DNA from: Auxenochlorella pyrenoidosa
Lineage: Eukaryota > Chlorophyta > Trebouxiophyceae > Chlorellales > Chlorellaceae
DNA length: 30,122 nucleotides
Reading direction: 5' to 3'
NCBI GenBank assembly: GCA_001430745.1
Contig: KQ481950.1
Location: forward strand, 1,006,641-1,036,762
Part shown: positions 1 through 11,400 of the stretch, piece after piece
Numbering within the stretch: the stretch's first letter is position 1
Layout: each line of letters opens with the position of its first letter
The notes under the pieces: model-generated
The model's input: only the letters and a program-made list of their open reading frames with translations
Told to the model about the DNA's origin: nothing
Database searches by the model: none
Translations under genes and position numbers: made by a program

Positions 1-38
1 CACCCCACCACCCATTCTGGATCGCCTAAGCCCTGCAG

Positions 39-1016
39 GCACCAACGAGAATCTTTGGAAAGGCCTGTGGGACACCCAGGGCAAGTGCAGCGGCATGAAC
101 ATTGAAGGTGAGCCCGTTTTCACTCCACAGCGGCGCTTTTAGCAGTGCAGTGTGCACCACAGAGCTGCGTTCTTTGGGTGAAAGGCTCGGCTGTGGCGCC
201 CCCTGCTGGTGCAGACTACTTTTCTGCGGTGGCCTCGACCTACAACCAGTACACTGCGAATGTGAGCAGACATGATTGCGCTTTGCGTCGGCACGCACGC
301 CCGACCCTGGCGGGGCTGAGCAGCATGCATTGCCTGTTGGGCGCATTTAAGCATGACTCAGCAAGGTGCCTGGTCGCCCTCATGGCCGGTGCCGTACATG
401 AGCACTTGCCAGCATCAAACTCGCAATCGCTGCGATCCGCCACCACCCCCACCCCAACCGCCACTCACCGCCGCCTGCCACACACGCATGACGTAGACCG
501 CACTAGCAAACGCTGGGCTGTCGCTTGTGGGCAGCCCGTACGTGGACCGCGACAAGCTGCTCAGCCTGCTCGCGTCGCAGTGGGGGGTGAAGCCGTGGCT
601 GAACTGCACGGGGAGCAAGCAGCTGCAGTTTGTGAGCATCTGCCTGGACCCAGCCAGCCTCGCACCCACGGGTGAGCACTGCCTGTGATGACCGCCTGGG
701 CACGGCCGCCGATCAGGGGCGGTATAGCTGTGCCTGTTGCAGCCTCACAAGCTTCTGCCATCTGCCCGACTTGAAGCTCCACGACACCTCGCCCGTGGTG
801 GGCGTCCACTTTGCTGTGTTTGCCAACTGGCAAGCTTCTTGCCCCCTATCCTCTTGCCTGCCCCCCCCAGACTGCCCCTGGGACCCAAACAGCGACAGCG
901 AGGGCGGCAGGAGCTGCGCAGGCCCCCTGCTCATGTCCCCGGGTGTCGCGCCGCCACAGTCCTGCGCTGCCTACTTCCCAAAGCTCATCCCCGGCGCCGT
1001 CCCAGCAGCTGTGCCG
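39..1016 (+). other. RNase T2-fold ectodomain region (catalytically degenerate)
   Basis: Four exons with matching splice phases encode the C-terminal two thirds of an RNase T2 fold. The exon at 39-107 reads NLWKGLWDTQGKCSGMN, which aligns with the family CAS II motif (W-x-H-E-W-x-K-H-G-T-C). The structural W, G and C are kept, but the H, E, K and H positions are G, L, T and Q. Exon 215-261 gives DYFSAVASTYNQYTAN. Exon 497-671 gives ALANAGL, then GVKPWLNC, then QLQFVSICLD. Exon 871 onwards gives DCPWDP and a Cys-containing tail. This spacing of AGI, PWxxC, QL..V.IC.D and CP follows plant RNase T2 proteins. The first active-site motif (CAS I) lies upstream of the window. No RNase activity is predicted from this motif; a binding role is inference. 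Confidence 0.75.
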
Positions 1017-4000
1017 GTGCGCTTGTGCACACAGCTTTTGCCTGTGCTGGCCCTGGGAACGCTTGATTCCACCCTGGGGCTCATGAGTAAAGTTGTGCTT
1101 TTCCTTGTGTGCAGGGCCCCTCGCCTTCGTCGCCCTCGCCCGTGCCCTTGCTTTCACCTTCGCCCTCACCCTCCCCATCCCCGTCACCTCACCCATCTGC
1201 GCCACTCGTATCCCCAGAACCTCACTCGCAGGAAGGCTCAATGCCTGGCAGTGGGATTGGTTGGCACTCAGCGCCTTGTGCTTGCTAGAAATTCTTCCAA
1301 TCTTCTATACCGGCCTGCCTTGGCCTTGGAGCATGACCCTTACATCCATGGCCCCTACTGCAGACCAGCTCACCCCCGCCATTGCGATCGCCTGCCACGG
1401 CGACGACTGCTGATGGCAGCGGCGGCAGCAGCAGCAGCAGCAGCAGCGGCAGCAGCAGCGGCAGCGGCGGCGGCGGCGGCAGCAACATTGGCATAATTGT
1501 GGGTGCGGTGGCTGGAGTGCTGCTAGCTGCAGGCAAGTCCTCGTGCTGAGTGTGCGTCTGGAGGCAAGCAGGCAGCGCTGTGAGCAGCCCAGCCCCCCGT
1601 GGGCCGCCGCGCTTGCGCCGGGCGCTTCAAGTCTCGCTGGGTCGCTGCCACCCCCGTCCCCGTGCAGTTGTTGCCATTGCTGGCTTTGTGTTGTGGCGCC
1701 GGCGGGCGGCTCGCAAGGCGGCGCTTGCGTCAGATCCCTTGGAGGCAAAGCAGGACACGCTCTTCAAGCCTCCCCCTGCATACAGCGGTGGCTTTGGCCA
1801 GCCGTCTGTCACCGACACCTTTCTGCCACCCGGCGGCCCACCGGGCCGCCTGGGTGCTGGTGCTGGTGCAGCGCCTGCTGAGGTGTACCACCCTGCCCTG
1901 GCTGCTGTCCAGCTTCCAGCAGGCACGGCACCAGAACCAGGCTTTGCAGCACCCCCATTGGCGGCTGCGGTCGTCAGCGGAAGCATGGTTCTTGCCGGCA
2001 ACGCGAGTACTTCACCGGCTGCCCAGTCTCCGCTCGCCAGCCAGGCGCCCCTAGTAGGGGTGGTGGTGGAAGGGGCGCCCGCGCCAGCCTGGTCCCAGGG
2101 CGCCTCCTCTCCAGCCACCTCGGTCCCTCGCAGCACTGACCGCGCAGACCATGCCATCATCGGCAGGCAAGCAGCCTGCGTTGCGTATGCTGCGTTCACA
2201 GGCTGCCACTGCTGGGGCCACAGCTGCTGCAGCGCACCCCGTCACCTGCCCGCCCACCTGCCATGCCATGCCGGCCCCTGCCACCCCCTGCAGCGCTCAG
2301 ACCTTCTCAGCGGGGCCCCGCAGCACAAGCCTGGGCAGCAGCGACCCCCTGCTCAGCTACGTGCACTCCCAGCTCAAGTCTGGGGCCTCGTCCAGAGCAC
2401 CAACCTCCCTGAGCGGCGCCTCGAGTGCGGCGCGACCGTCCCAGAGCGCGCTGTGGAACATACCCTTTGAGCAGGCGCGCCGCGCTGGCCAGGGGGGTTG
2501 TTGCGCCGCGTTGCAGTAGAGGACACGGAGCGCCACACTGGTGCATGCACACAGGGGCTGCGAGGTGCCCGCTGCTCTCCTGGCCTGCGACCTCTCCCTG
2601 ATGCTGAAATCCCCTCTGGCCCAACTCGTGCTGTGCAGATCTCAATCATCCGCCCCGTGGGCGAAGGTGCGAGGGCCGTGCCTGAACTGCCATGTGGGGT
2701 GGTCAGGCAGGCAGCCGGGCTTGAAGCGCCTCTGCTGCTTCCTCGCCAAGGCCGGCTCAGCAGATGTCCGAATCACCCCTCACCAAGGTTTTCAATCGCT
2801 CCGCCCACATCCCGCCCCCCCCCCCCCCCCCCCCTCCCCTGTGCCGCGCAGGCTCCTTTGGCCGCGTGTACCTGGGCGAGTGGCACTCCACCGCGGTGGC
2901 TGTGAAGCTGCTGCTGGACAGCAAGGAGGCGCAGCGCGCGCTGGAGCTCAACCTGCCCAGCCCGCTGCTGGCCAAGATGGAGGAGGTTGGGCGGGCTGGG
3001 GAGGGGTGTTGTGTGGGGTAGTGGGGGCGGCGGGCAAGGAAAGTGCTCGGGGACGAGCCTCGCCACTGCCAGCAACTCGGGCAGAGAAATTGAGAGATTG
3101 TGGTACGCTTATGTTTTCTACTCCTACGAGCGCGGGCTTGCACAATCATGCCAGCAGCGCTGCCTGCCCAGGCGCGATCACACCGAGCTGGCGGCCCGTT
3201 CGCCTTTTGGGCGGCGCCCCGCAGGAGGCAGACATCATGCTGAGCCTGCGGCACCCCAACTGCGTGGCGCTGCTGGGCCTGTGCACCTCGCCGCCCTGCC
3301 TGGTCACAGAGTACATGGACAGGGGCAGCCTCACAGACTGCCTGCGGGCGGCGCGGGAGGACCCAGCAGTGGCAGCCGCCCTCACCTGGCAACGCCGCCT
3401 CGGCATGGTGGGCGCAGCTGGCAGTGCTGTCTGCACACGCACAGACCCTGCATGCACTTGCTTGCTCCCCGCAGCGCCATTGCTGGGTTTGGCGGAATTT
3501 CCGCGATGGCCAGCCCGCCTTGTTACCCGCTGCCTGCCTATGCCTCGCCGCCGCCTCCCCCCAGGCAATGGACGCTGCCCGCGGCATGGTCTACCTGCAT
3601 TCCCGCTCGCCGCCCGTTATCCACCGTGACCTCAAGGGCCCAAACCTGATGGTGGACAGCGACTGGCACGTCAAGGTGAGGGCCAGCGATTTGCAAACAT
3701 CTCGCCACTGCGGGCCCACGCACCCGGCTTCACAGGGCGTCGGCCCGGCTCTTGCCAGACATCTGCTTCTCACCCTGCTGAACCCACTGCTGCCCTCTTG
3801 CAGATCACGGATTTCAACCTCAGGTCAGAGCTGCTGTGGGAGTCCCTGCACTCAGCCGGGAGCCCGACGCCTGCATGCCCCTGGCCTGCCCTGGCGTTGC
3901 CGCCGCGCCTCGAGCCGCACGCCAACCAACCCCCTGCCCTGCCCGCCCCGCAGCAAGTTTCTGAGCGACTCAACCCGCAGCTCGAGCCTGGCCGCCATGA

Positions 4001-5110
4001 ACCCACGCTGGCTGGCTCCAGAGGTCATGCAGGTGGGGGCTGGTGTGGTGCGCCGGCGCCAGCGCGAACGGCACCGTGGCAGCAGCACGGCAGGCCGCAG
4101 CGCAGGAAGCAAACAGCCTGCTGGTGCGCACAATGCGCCGAGGCCAAAGGTTGGCTAATCGGGTGCCCCATGGTTCTGACCGCGCTGACGCTCGCCTGGG
4201 CTGCCCGTGGGTTGCAGGGGGAGCACGCCTCGCAGGCGGCTGATGTGTTCAGCTTTGCGGTGGTCATGTGGGAGCTGCTCACGTGCGTGTGACGGGCCAG
4301 TCTGGCCCTTCCCGCTGCACATGCCCAGCAGCGTGCCCTGAGTGGAGTGTTTGGGGCGCGGGCCAGCAGGCCATGATGCGTGCAACCTGCGCAGCGCCGT
4401 GCCGCCCAGTGTGCCCATCCCATTGCTTGCTCGAGTGGCCAGATCTGTCATCCTGGCAGTGACCACTTACTGCTGCTGTGCCCTCACTGCAGCTGGGAGC
4501 TGCCCTGGGCGACCGGCAATGCGTGGCAGGTGAGTAGGCAGCGCGGCACGTGCTACTTGAGAGTGCCCACCACCTCTGCACGCAGGCCACTTTTAAAACT
4601 TGCAAGCTTCACCTCTACCTCACGTGTGCGTTGGCTGCTCCAGTCTCATGCCCAAGGCTGCCCTCCTCCCCATACTGCGCCGCCAACCCTTCTTGCAGCT
4701 CGTCAGCCTCGTCACCCAGGGCGGCCGGCTGCCCATCCCGCCTGCCGACCAGCTGCCCGGGCCTGACCGCCTGGCGCCCGCCCAGCTCGACGCCTATGTG
4801 GCGCTGATGAGGCACTGCTGGGCGCAGAATCAGTTTGACCGCCCCGCCTTCGCAGAGGTCATTGTGGAGCTCAGGTAGGGGCGGCACGGTGCACGGGAAG
4901 TCTGTGCATGGCCAGAACGGGGTCTTTGCAGGAGTGCCTGGGGCCAAGTTGCCGTTCAAGGCAGCACTGCTGCTTCTGGTCGTGGGAGACTCCTTCTAAA
5001 ATCCGACACACACTGCACCCAGGGCTGGTCAGCGACCCTCCTTGTGCTGTCGTCCACCCGGCCTGTGCAGGCGCCTGCTGGAGGATGTGGAGGCGGGCCA
5101 GGCGGCATGA
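39..5110 (+). CDS. Receptor-like protein kinase with RNase T2-like ectodomain (5' partial)
   Basis: Predicted single-pass cell-surface kinase that enters the window already in progress. Exons: 39-107, 215-261, 497-671, 871-~1016, 1115-~1207/1270, 1364-1532, 1668-~2100, ~2150-2474, 2639-2666, 2852-2985, 3225-3407, 3565-3675, 3804-3823, 3954-4032, 4218-4282, 4493-4529, 4699-4874, 5071-5110 (TGA). The order is RNase T2-like ectodomain, Ser/Pro hinge, Gly/Ser linker, one membrane helix (IGIIVGAVAGVLLAA, then VVAIAGFVLW), basic stop-transfer RRRAARK, a disordered juxtamembrane stretch, and a TKL-type kinase domain. The kinase has P-loop GEGSFGRVY, AVAVK lysine, HRDLKGPN catalytic loop, DFN instead of DFG, WLAPEV and a DVFSFAVVMWELL segment. 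Two joints are unresolved: the hinge exon end near 1207-1270 and a frame change between about 2100 and 2200. The 1532/1668 and 2474/2639 introns use GC donors. It could be two genes, but the hinge and helix connect both halves. The kinase call is near certain; the fusion is likely. Confidence 0.82.
1416..1483 (+). repeat. (AGC/GGC)n trinucleotide tract encoding Ser/Gly linker
   Basis: Imperfect AGC and GGC triplets directly precede the transmembrane helix of the receptor kinase and are read in frame as a Ser/Gly-rich linker. A tract of this kind could vary in length between strains without breaking the frame. Confidence 0.85.
2815..2834 (+). repeat. Poly-C tract before a 3' splice site
   Basis: A run of 20 C residues ends 17 bases before the AG (2850-2851) that opens the P-loop exon of the receptor kinase. 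It takes the place of a usual U-rich polypyrimidine tract. Such runs are also prone to sequencing and assembly length errors. Confidence 0.85.
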
Positions 5111-5594
5111 AGATGCAGCTGTGCTGGCAGCAGCTGAACTCCTCGCCCTGCCACGCTAGCCACACCGCGACTTAGCATGGCTAGGCGCGCACAACAAAAC
5201 GTTCCAATGCCATCTGTTTCATGGCTTGGCACACCTTCTTTACCAGTTTCATGCTGGCGTAAGCTGCTCCGGCAGTTCAGGCCTGCCATTCCCTGTGCGT
5301 CAGGGGGCTGTCTGTGGCTTCTTTACACCTGGGCAGCAGGCTTGCAAGACTTTGAGTGCCACAGACAGCAATGCAGCAACAGTGTTGGTAAGTTCTGGCC
5401 GCAATGCTGAAAGCATCGGCACTGCATGTGCAGGCCAGGCCCAGGATCAACTTGGGGTGAAACAATGCGACATGCAGGCAACCTGCAGCATGCACCAAGC
5501 AGCATACATCAGGACCAGTATGCTTGACACCAAGGGACAACTGCTGTTGACCAAACACGGCGGCACGGTCGTGCAGGGGCACCATGCATGTGCC
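5111..5594. other. Convergent intergenic region (kinase / PPTase 3' ends)
   Basis: This stretch lies between the two stop codons and holds the 3' UTRs of both flanking genes. No conserved ORF or RNA gene is visible. The only motif noted is a minus-strand TGTAA at 5323-5327. No plus-strand TGTAA was found for the kinase gene. Confidence 0.6.
5323..5327 (-). terminator. Putative TGTAA poly(A) signal of the PPTase gene
   Basis: TTACA on the plus strand reads TGTAA on the minus strand, about 270 bases past the PPTase stop. TGTAA is the established chlorophyte polyadenylation signal. A five-base match can arise by chance, so position relative to the stop is the main support. Confidence 0.4.
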
Positions 5595-5918
5595 TCAGCA
5601 GGGCGAGTAAGTGCCCTGTGCAAGCAGGTGAGGATCGGCAGCGCTCGCCGCCAAGCCACTGCTGCCTAACAGTGCCGCAGGCTGCACCGTGAAGCTGCGC
5701 AGGAGCAGGCTGCTCACGCCCTGCTGTCCACTGCCGCCGTTGCTGCCGCCGCCACTAGAGCCGCAGTCGTCGTCGCTGCTGCAGCAGTCGTCGCTGCTGT
5801 CTTCAACGCACAGCGCTGCGACGTGGCCTGGCGCTGGCTGAAGCAGCGCGAAGTGCCAGCCACAGGAATCGCTGGCGGCGGTGCTGAACTGAATGCCGCC
5901 GACCTCGCTGCCATCCCA

Positions 5919-5952
<34 letters not shown>

Positions 5953-7927
5953 GCCCCCGCGCTGGTTCCGCTGCCATTGCTTTGCTGCGGTTCGTCAAGC
6001 TCTGCCAGCGCTGCCGCCGCTGCTGCTGGCGCGGCCGGCTGGGCACTGCGGTGGCCCTCTGGCTGCTCGCAGCCCTGCTGCCGCAGTGCAGGCGCGCCCC
6101 CCGCTGCCGCCTGCTGCCAAAGCAGGGCTTCAGCCGCTGCTGCCTGCTGCCCTCCAACGCGGAAGCTGAAGCTGCGCAGCCCTGGCGGGGCGGAGATGCC
6201 GCGGCCGAGCGCCTTGACATATGCCTCCTTGAGCGTCCACAGCTGCAGGAAGTAGGCGGCTCGGCCCGCGCCCTCGGGGCAGGCTGCGGCGCAGCGCGGA
6301 TGTGAGGGGAAGGCCGGGCGGGGTGGGAAGGGGCAGGCGGCAGCCCTGCGCGTGGCTGGTTGCAAGGCCAGCAGACTGTCACACCTTGCTGGTGTGCTTG
6401 GCAGCGCACGATGTCAGGGTCTGCCCGATGCATGGCAGGGCCAGGGTGGCCCGCCTGCTGCCAGCAGCATGCAGCTGCAATGCGCGCTGGCGCCCCGCCA
6501 GCAGGCCTGCCGTGCCTTGCTGCCCTGCCACCCAGGCTGCACCGTGGGCCGGAGCAGCCAGCCCCAGCCCGCCTGCAGCGTGCGGCGGTCGACCATTTCT
6601 TTTCCTTTCTTCAAAGAACACAGCGCTGGCCTCACCCTCAAGGTCGGCAATCTCGCGCTCAGAGAAGCGGCGGCGGGCGAGGCGCATTGGGTCGCTGCGA
6701 GTGCGCCGCTCCGCCGCCTCCACATCAAGCCCCACCAGGCCATCGACTGCAGGGAGAGCCGGGGGAGCAGCTGTCACCTTCCCAGCACGGCCTACCGGCA
6801 CGCAGGCGAGCAGGCTGGTGTTGCAGGCTGTGCAGTCCCCCAGGAGGGAGCTGGTTGTGGGCGGTTGGCGGCGACACAGGATCTGCGAGCACCCCGCCGC
6901 GCTGCTCTTGGCGCAAGTTGTTTTGTCGGGCGGTGCCAAGGCGGGCCGGGCAACCAACCCGTGACCGCCAGGCCGATGAGGGAGGGCGTGTGGGTGAGGT
7001 TGAAGCGCAGCGCATGCCCCGCCAGCGTGGCGCTGGGCCACACTAGACGCGGCTTGCCGTGGCTGTTGCGCTCAAACAGCAGGGAGCGGGGGTGTGGCGC
7101 CCCCGCCAGGTAGGCTGCAAGCACAGACCTGCGGAGGTGATGCCCAGGCAGGCCTCACAAGGGCCAGGGAAGCGGCCAGTAAGCGCCGGCGCGGTAAGCC
7201 GGCTGCCACGCAAGGCACGGTCACGCACGCATGCTATTTGATGAAGGACGAAGCCTAGTGCGGCAGCCATCCAGCAAGGCGGGGCGCGTGCCCTCACCTG
7301 ACGTGTGCCCGCGCCAGCACGCGCTCGCGCCGCACGGCCGTGTCCCCCGAGCTGTGGCACTCGCGCAGCTCCTCCTCTGTGAGCAGCTCGCTGCAGCGCT
7401 GCAGCTCCGCGCTGGCCACCTGCTTGGCGAGGAGGGAAGGGGGGGGGGGGGGCCAAGGAACGCCGAGCGGCTGCGTGAGAGCCAGGTGCTGTCGCATCTA
7501 CCTGCAACAGACCCTTGCAGACGGGGCCAGTGAGCACACCTCGATGATCCACTGAGCCAGGCACGGGGGCAGCCCCGCCCACCTGGGAAGGGTCCAGCCA
7601 CCAAAGGTGGACCTCGCCTGGCTGGATTGCGTAGGTGGCACAGCTGCCAGCAGCGGCACTGGCGGGGTCAGCAAGGGTGTGCAGCTGCTGCGCCACCGGG
7701 CGGCGCCAGGTCCCCCGGTGCTGCTGTGGCCTGCTGAGTGACCGCAAGGAGACAGCAGCTATGGCGCAGGGAGAGGGCCAAGGCCCAGGGGAGCGGCGGA
7801 ACGGCGGCGGCGGCGCCGCCGCTGCCACGCTACCCCGCCCAAACTGGCGCAGGCTGGTGATCGCTACCACGGTTTGGGCTCTACCAGACCACTGCACCAG
7901 CGGCTGGACCGCCAAGGAGCCCCACAT
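5595..7927 (-). CDS. 4'-phosphopantetheinyl transferase, Sfp/AASDHPPT superfamily
   Basis: Transfers the 4'-phosphopantetheine arm of CoA to a serine of carrier proteins such as fatty-acid or polyketide synthase ACPs. Minus-strand exons 7927-7583, 7419-7298, 7128-6959, 6746-6636 and 6283-5595 join in phase into 478 residues. Family blocks appear in order: GEVHLWWLDPSQ (104-115), LLTEEELRE followed by the RRERVLARAHVR helix, NSHGKPRL, FNLTHT, GLDVE (metal-binding D220 and E222) and WTLKEAYVKALG (E269). All key acidic residues are intact. The N-terminal 100 residues are basic and Ala/Ser-rich and may be an organelle targeting peptide; the chosen ATG at 7927 has further in-frame Mets upstream. 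The roughly 190 residues after the KEA motif contain Ala/Gln, poly-Ser and Ser/Asp-rich tracts and make the protein about twice the usual size. It shares a divergent promoter region with the USP gene. Confidence 0.92.
5919..5946 (-). repeat. CTG/AGC triplet repeat coding poly-Ser in PPTase
   Basis: Nine uninterrupted CTG triplets on the plus strand read as AGC serine codons in the last exon of the phosphopantetheinyl transferase. They form a poly-Ser run in its C-terminal extension. Confidence 0.85.
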
Positions 7928-8468
7928 GGCTCTGGGTTCTGCAGCAAGCGAGCAAGACTTGCTTTGCAGGGTTCTGGGCTGAGCAAAGCCGTCGGGGAAG
8001 CTAATTGCAAACGGAATGCAGCGAAAGGCGGCACAAGGATGACATGGCATGATGCGGACTGGCAGCACTTCGAGAGCCGTTCGCCGTGTGGCTCGATAGT
8101 GTCCACCGGCAAGTGCTCGAACAGAGATCCACACACTCTCGAGCGACGCAGGAGCATCGGGAGCCGAAAGCAACATCGGGTTGAGCTCAACCGGGTCCAG
8201 AAGAGGCCGAAAGCGGCACCCCAGCTTTATCGCCGGCACACGAAGCACCTGAGACACCGAGCGCAAGCTCCGGTTTGGGCAGTGGTGCGTGCAGGGCGGG
8301 AGCGGTGGCGGTGGCCACCTGCTGAATCGGCCTCGCTTTGGTCCCTAGCCAGTTGGGGGAGGGCCGCCGCAGCAGAGGGCAGCAAATCCTGCTGTCCATA
8401 CGCTTGAAAGCTGATTGATACACGTGCTGCTGGCCCCATCGCCAGGTGCAGGTTGACGAGCCTCTGCC
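7928..8468. promoter_or_regulatory. Divergent promoter region, PPTase / USP
   Basis: About 540 bases separate the start codons of two genes transcribed away from each other, so both promoters and 5' UTRs lie here. No TATA box or clear repeated element is visible. A minus-strand frame stays open through much of it in line with the PPTase first exon, so an earlier PPTase start cannot be excluded. Confidence 0.5.
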
Positions 8469-11400
8469 ATGAGCAGCACTGCGCCCACGGGGCTGGAGCC
8501 GCCGGGCGAGCGCTCCCTGGCGCTGGTCATGCACACGTGGGGCCACCCCAGCACCTTTTACAGCTGGGTTTTCATGAAGCAGTACCTGCTGGTGAGCCTG
8601 GTGCAGGGGTGGTGCGGCACGGCCGAGCATAATGCCAGGCAATCATTCTGGCACCATGTCTGGCGTAGCGCGCCTCGTCTGCTGCTTGCTGCTCGGCAGC
8701 TCGCAGACTCATGCCCTGCCCAGCTGCTTGCCTTGGCCTCGTCGTGCAGCGGCGCGTGGAACAGGACGGTGAGGCCACCCTGGCGCCGGGCGAGAAGCTG
8801 TTCATCGTCAAGGTGGGCGCTGCCCGGCAGCGAAGCGCTGCTGCCACAACGCATGCAGGGGCCGCGCGCCGACAGGCCTGTGCTTCCTGCCCCAGCCGGC
8901 AGGCCCAGGCTGGCCGCCCCTGCCGCACCTCTCCCTTCAGCCTCCAACCCTTTCCTCGGCCCACCCTCGGCCCGTCCCTTCCCTGGTACAGGCGGGCAGG
9001 CCCGACGAGGCTGCGCCCGACCGCTGGAAGGTGGGCGGCCCCCTGGTGCCCGACCTGGACACCGCGCTGGCGCACTACCCGCATGAGCTGGTCACGCTGG
9101 AGCGGTCGGTCAAGTCCAACATCCAGGCCTTCCTGGAGCAGGTGCTGCAGGGGGGGGAGGAGGGGGGGGGGGGAGGGGGGCGGCGGGGGCTGCGTTAGCG
9201 CGCTGTGGGTGCTTGTGTTCGTGTGTGCGCGTATGTACGTGCATGTCCCCCACCTGGGCGCGCGCCCGCATGACTTTTAGGCATGCATAAGGGTATTGGA
9301 CCGGCTGGGCAGGGCGAGCCCTGCTGCGTGGCCGCAGCTGTGCCCGCATACCGCCGGGCCCGCTCCCCCAAGCGAAGTGCACGCGCTCACCCTTCCTGGC
9401 ACGGCCCGGGTCCCCGCTGTGCTGTGTTGGCTTCCATGCTGGCCATAATCCCTCTGGCTGCTGTGCCTCCCGACCCCTGCAGCACCACATCGACATCCTG
9501 GTCATCCCTGCACAGTGGCCCGGCGCGGTGCTTGCGGCCCTGCCCGGCTTCACAACAGGTGGCGTAGAGGCTCAGGCTGCCCTGCATGCTGCCATTGCGG
9601 GGCTGAGCATTCATGAGCGGCTGACATGCTGCTGCAGGGCACGCATGCCGCGCTGAAGTGCACACGGCAGCTGAAGTGCGCACACCACTGCACTACACTG
9701 CCCGCTAAGACTGCAGACCTGTCGCACACTGGTGCCTGCACGCTCTCAGCTGCCGCCCGCCCGCGCCCTCTTGCTGCAGTGGGCGAGTGGGTGAAGCAGA
9801 ACGTGCACTGCCCCTACATCATCACGCGCCGCGAAGCCGTGGTGAACGCCCGCATGAAGATCTCCTCGCAGCTGCCGCAGTGCGGCGGTGGCAGCCCGCG
9901 GCAGCTCGAGTGAGAGCCTCGGGGTCGCCTGCAGGGCCAGGGGGAATGCAGTGGGACTGCTAGCGGTTGGGCACTCGTCTGCTGCACTTTTCTGCACGCC
10001 ACCTTTCCCGCGCTCGACCCTCTCACCCCTCCCTCACCCCTCGTCCTGCCCTCTCCACCCCGCCCCACCCCGCCCCCAGGCGCGCCTCCACGGTGGCGCA
10101 GCTGCCGCTGTCGGCGGCCGCGGTGGGGCGGCGCATCGCGGTCGCGTACAACTCCTTCCCGGTGGGGCGCGGCCTCCTGCAGTTTGCGCGCGACAAGGTG
10201 CTGACGCACCGCGACACCGTCTACGTCTGCCACGTCTTCTCCAACCAGAACCCGGTGAGGGCACCCCCCCGGGAAGAGCCGCCGATACCCGGGGTAGGGC
10301 AGCCGCCGCTCACGCACGGCATGCCAGTGCCCAGAGGGGTGCAGCCCCCAGGCGTGGCGCCCAGCCCTGCTGACCTGCCGCCCCATCCTTGGAGGAAAGC
10401 TGCTGTGTATTACAGCTCTGTGAGACACCTCTGGAGCCCCTGTCCCCTCCCCCCCAGGTGGTCAAGGAGACCATCAAGTTCATGCGGGCGGTGACCCTGC
10501 AGAAGGCCGACTCGCTGACGGAGGAGGTCACCCGGGACAACTCCATCCAGGTGGGGGGCACGCACAGCCGCGCCGCCCCGCCTGCCGCGGCCCTCCGCTG
10601 TGCTTACTGCGGTGTGCTGCTCAGGCACGCTGCAGCTCCTGCCCTGGGGCCGTTGGGATTCCTTTAACATGTGTAAGCGAGGCTGCAGCCAGCTGCATGG
10701 CGTTGCCGCTTCGGGGTGCCCCACGGCTGCCCCTGCTGTGCCTGCTGTGGACGCCTGCCTGCAGTTTGGCGCCGCTGAGCTGGCGGGGTACAAAGTGGAG
10801 CTGGGCGTGACGCTGCAGGTGCACGGGGGCTCACTGCGACTGGCTGTTCTGCTCTGGGCGGGGCCTGCGTGGCATGCCTGTGTGCCGCTGACCCCCCGAC
10901 CCCATGCTCTCCGCGGTGAACCGCCTGATCACTTTTCCACGCAGCTGTGGTGCCCCAACCCTCCCCTACCCGTGCCACGCTTGCGCCCCCTCCCCAGGGC
11001 GACCCAAAATCGTCGATCACCACCTTCTGCGAGAGCGAGGGCATAGAGCTGCTCATCATCGGCAGCCGCAGCGGCGGGAAGATCCGAAAGCGGCTCAGGT
11101 GGGGGCGGCGCGCCGTCTGGTGCTGCTCCCGCTAGCCAGCACTTTGCCTCCAACTGCTGCCAGCTGCCCAGCACTCCACAGTCGCCACACCGGCAATGTT
11201 GCACGACCAGCCTGCCGAGCACCGCAGTTGGAGGCGGTGCCGCCCTGCACGCCGCGCGCTTCGCTTGCGTCCCCGGTCAGCCACGCTGCACCCACTGCTT
11301 GCCTGCACTCGTGCCCCTGACAACAGTGCTGCCCGTCCTTGTGCGCTGCCTGCCCCGCAGCGGCGGCGGCGTGTCGAGCCACCTGATCGACAACGCCCCC

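Noticed and set aside
672..1496. 274-codon plus-strand frame ending in poly-Ala
   Set aside because: It crosses two predicted introns, and its poly-Ala end is a shifted reading of the Ser/Gly linker; the spliced frame gives the Ser/Pro hinge and membrane helix instead.
5823..6305. 160-codon plus-strand frame opposite the PPTase last exon
   Set aside because: It is a shadow of the Ser/Ala-rich minus-strand exon; its Ala, Cys and Arg composition has no conserved motif.
7043..8266. Single 407-codon minus-strand protein
   Set aside because: Only the part up to the donor at 7583 fits the PPTase family; the rest reads through introns in the wrong frame.
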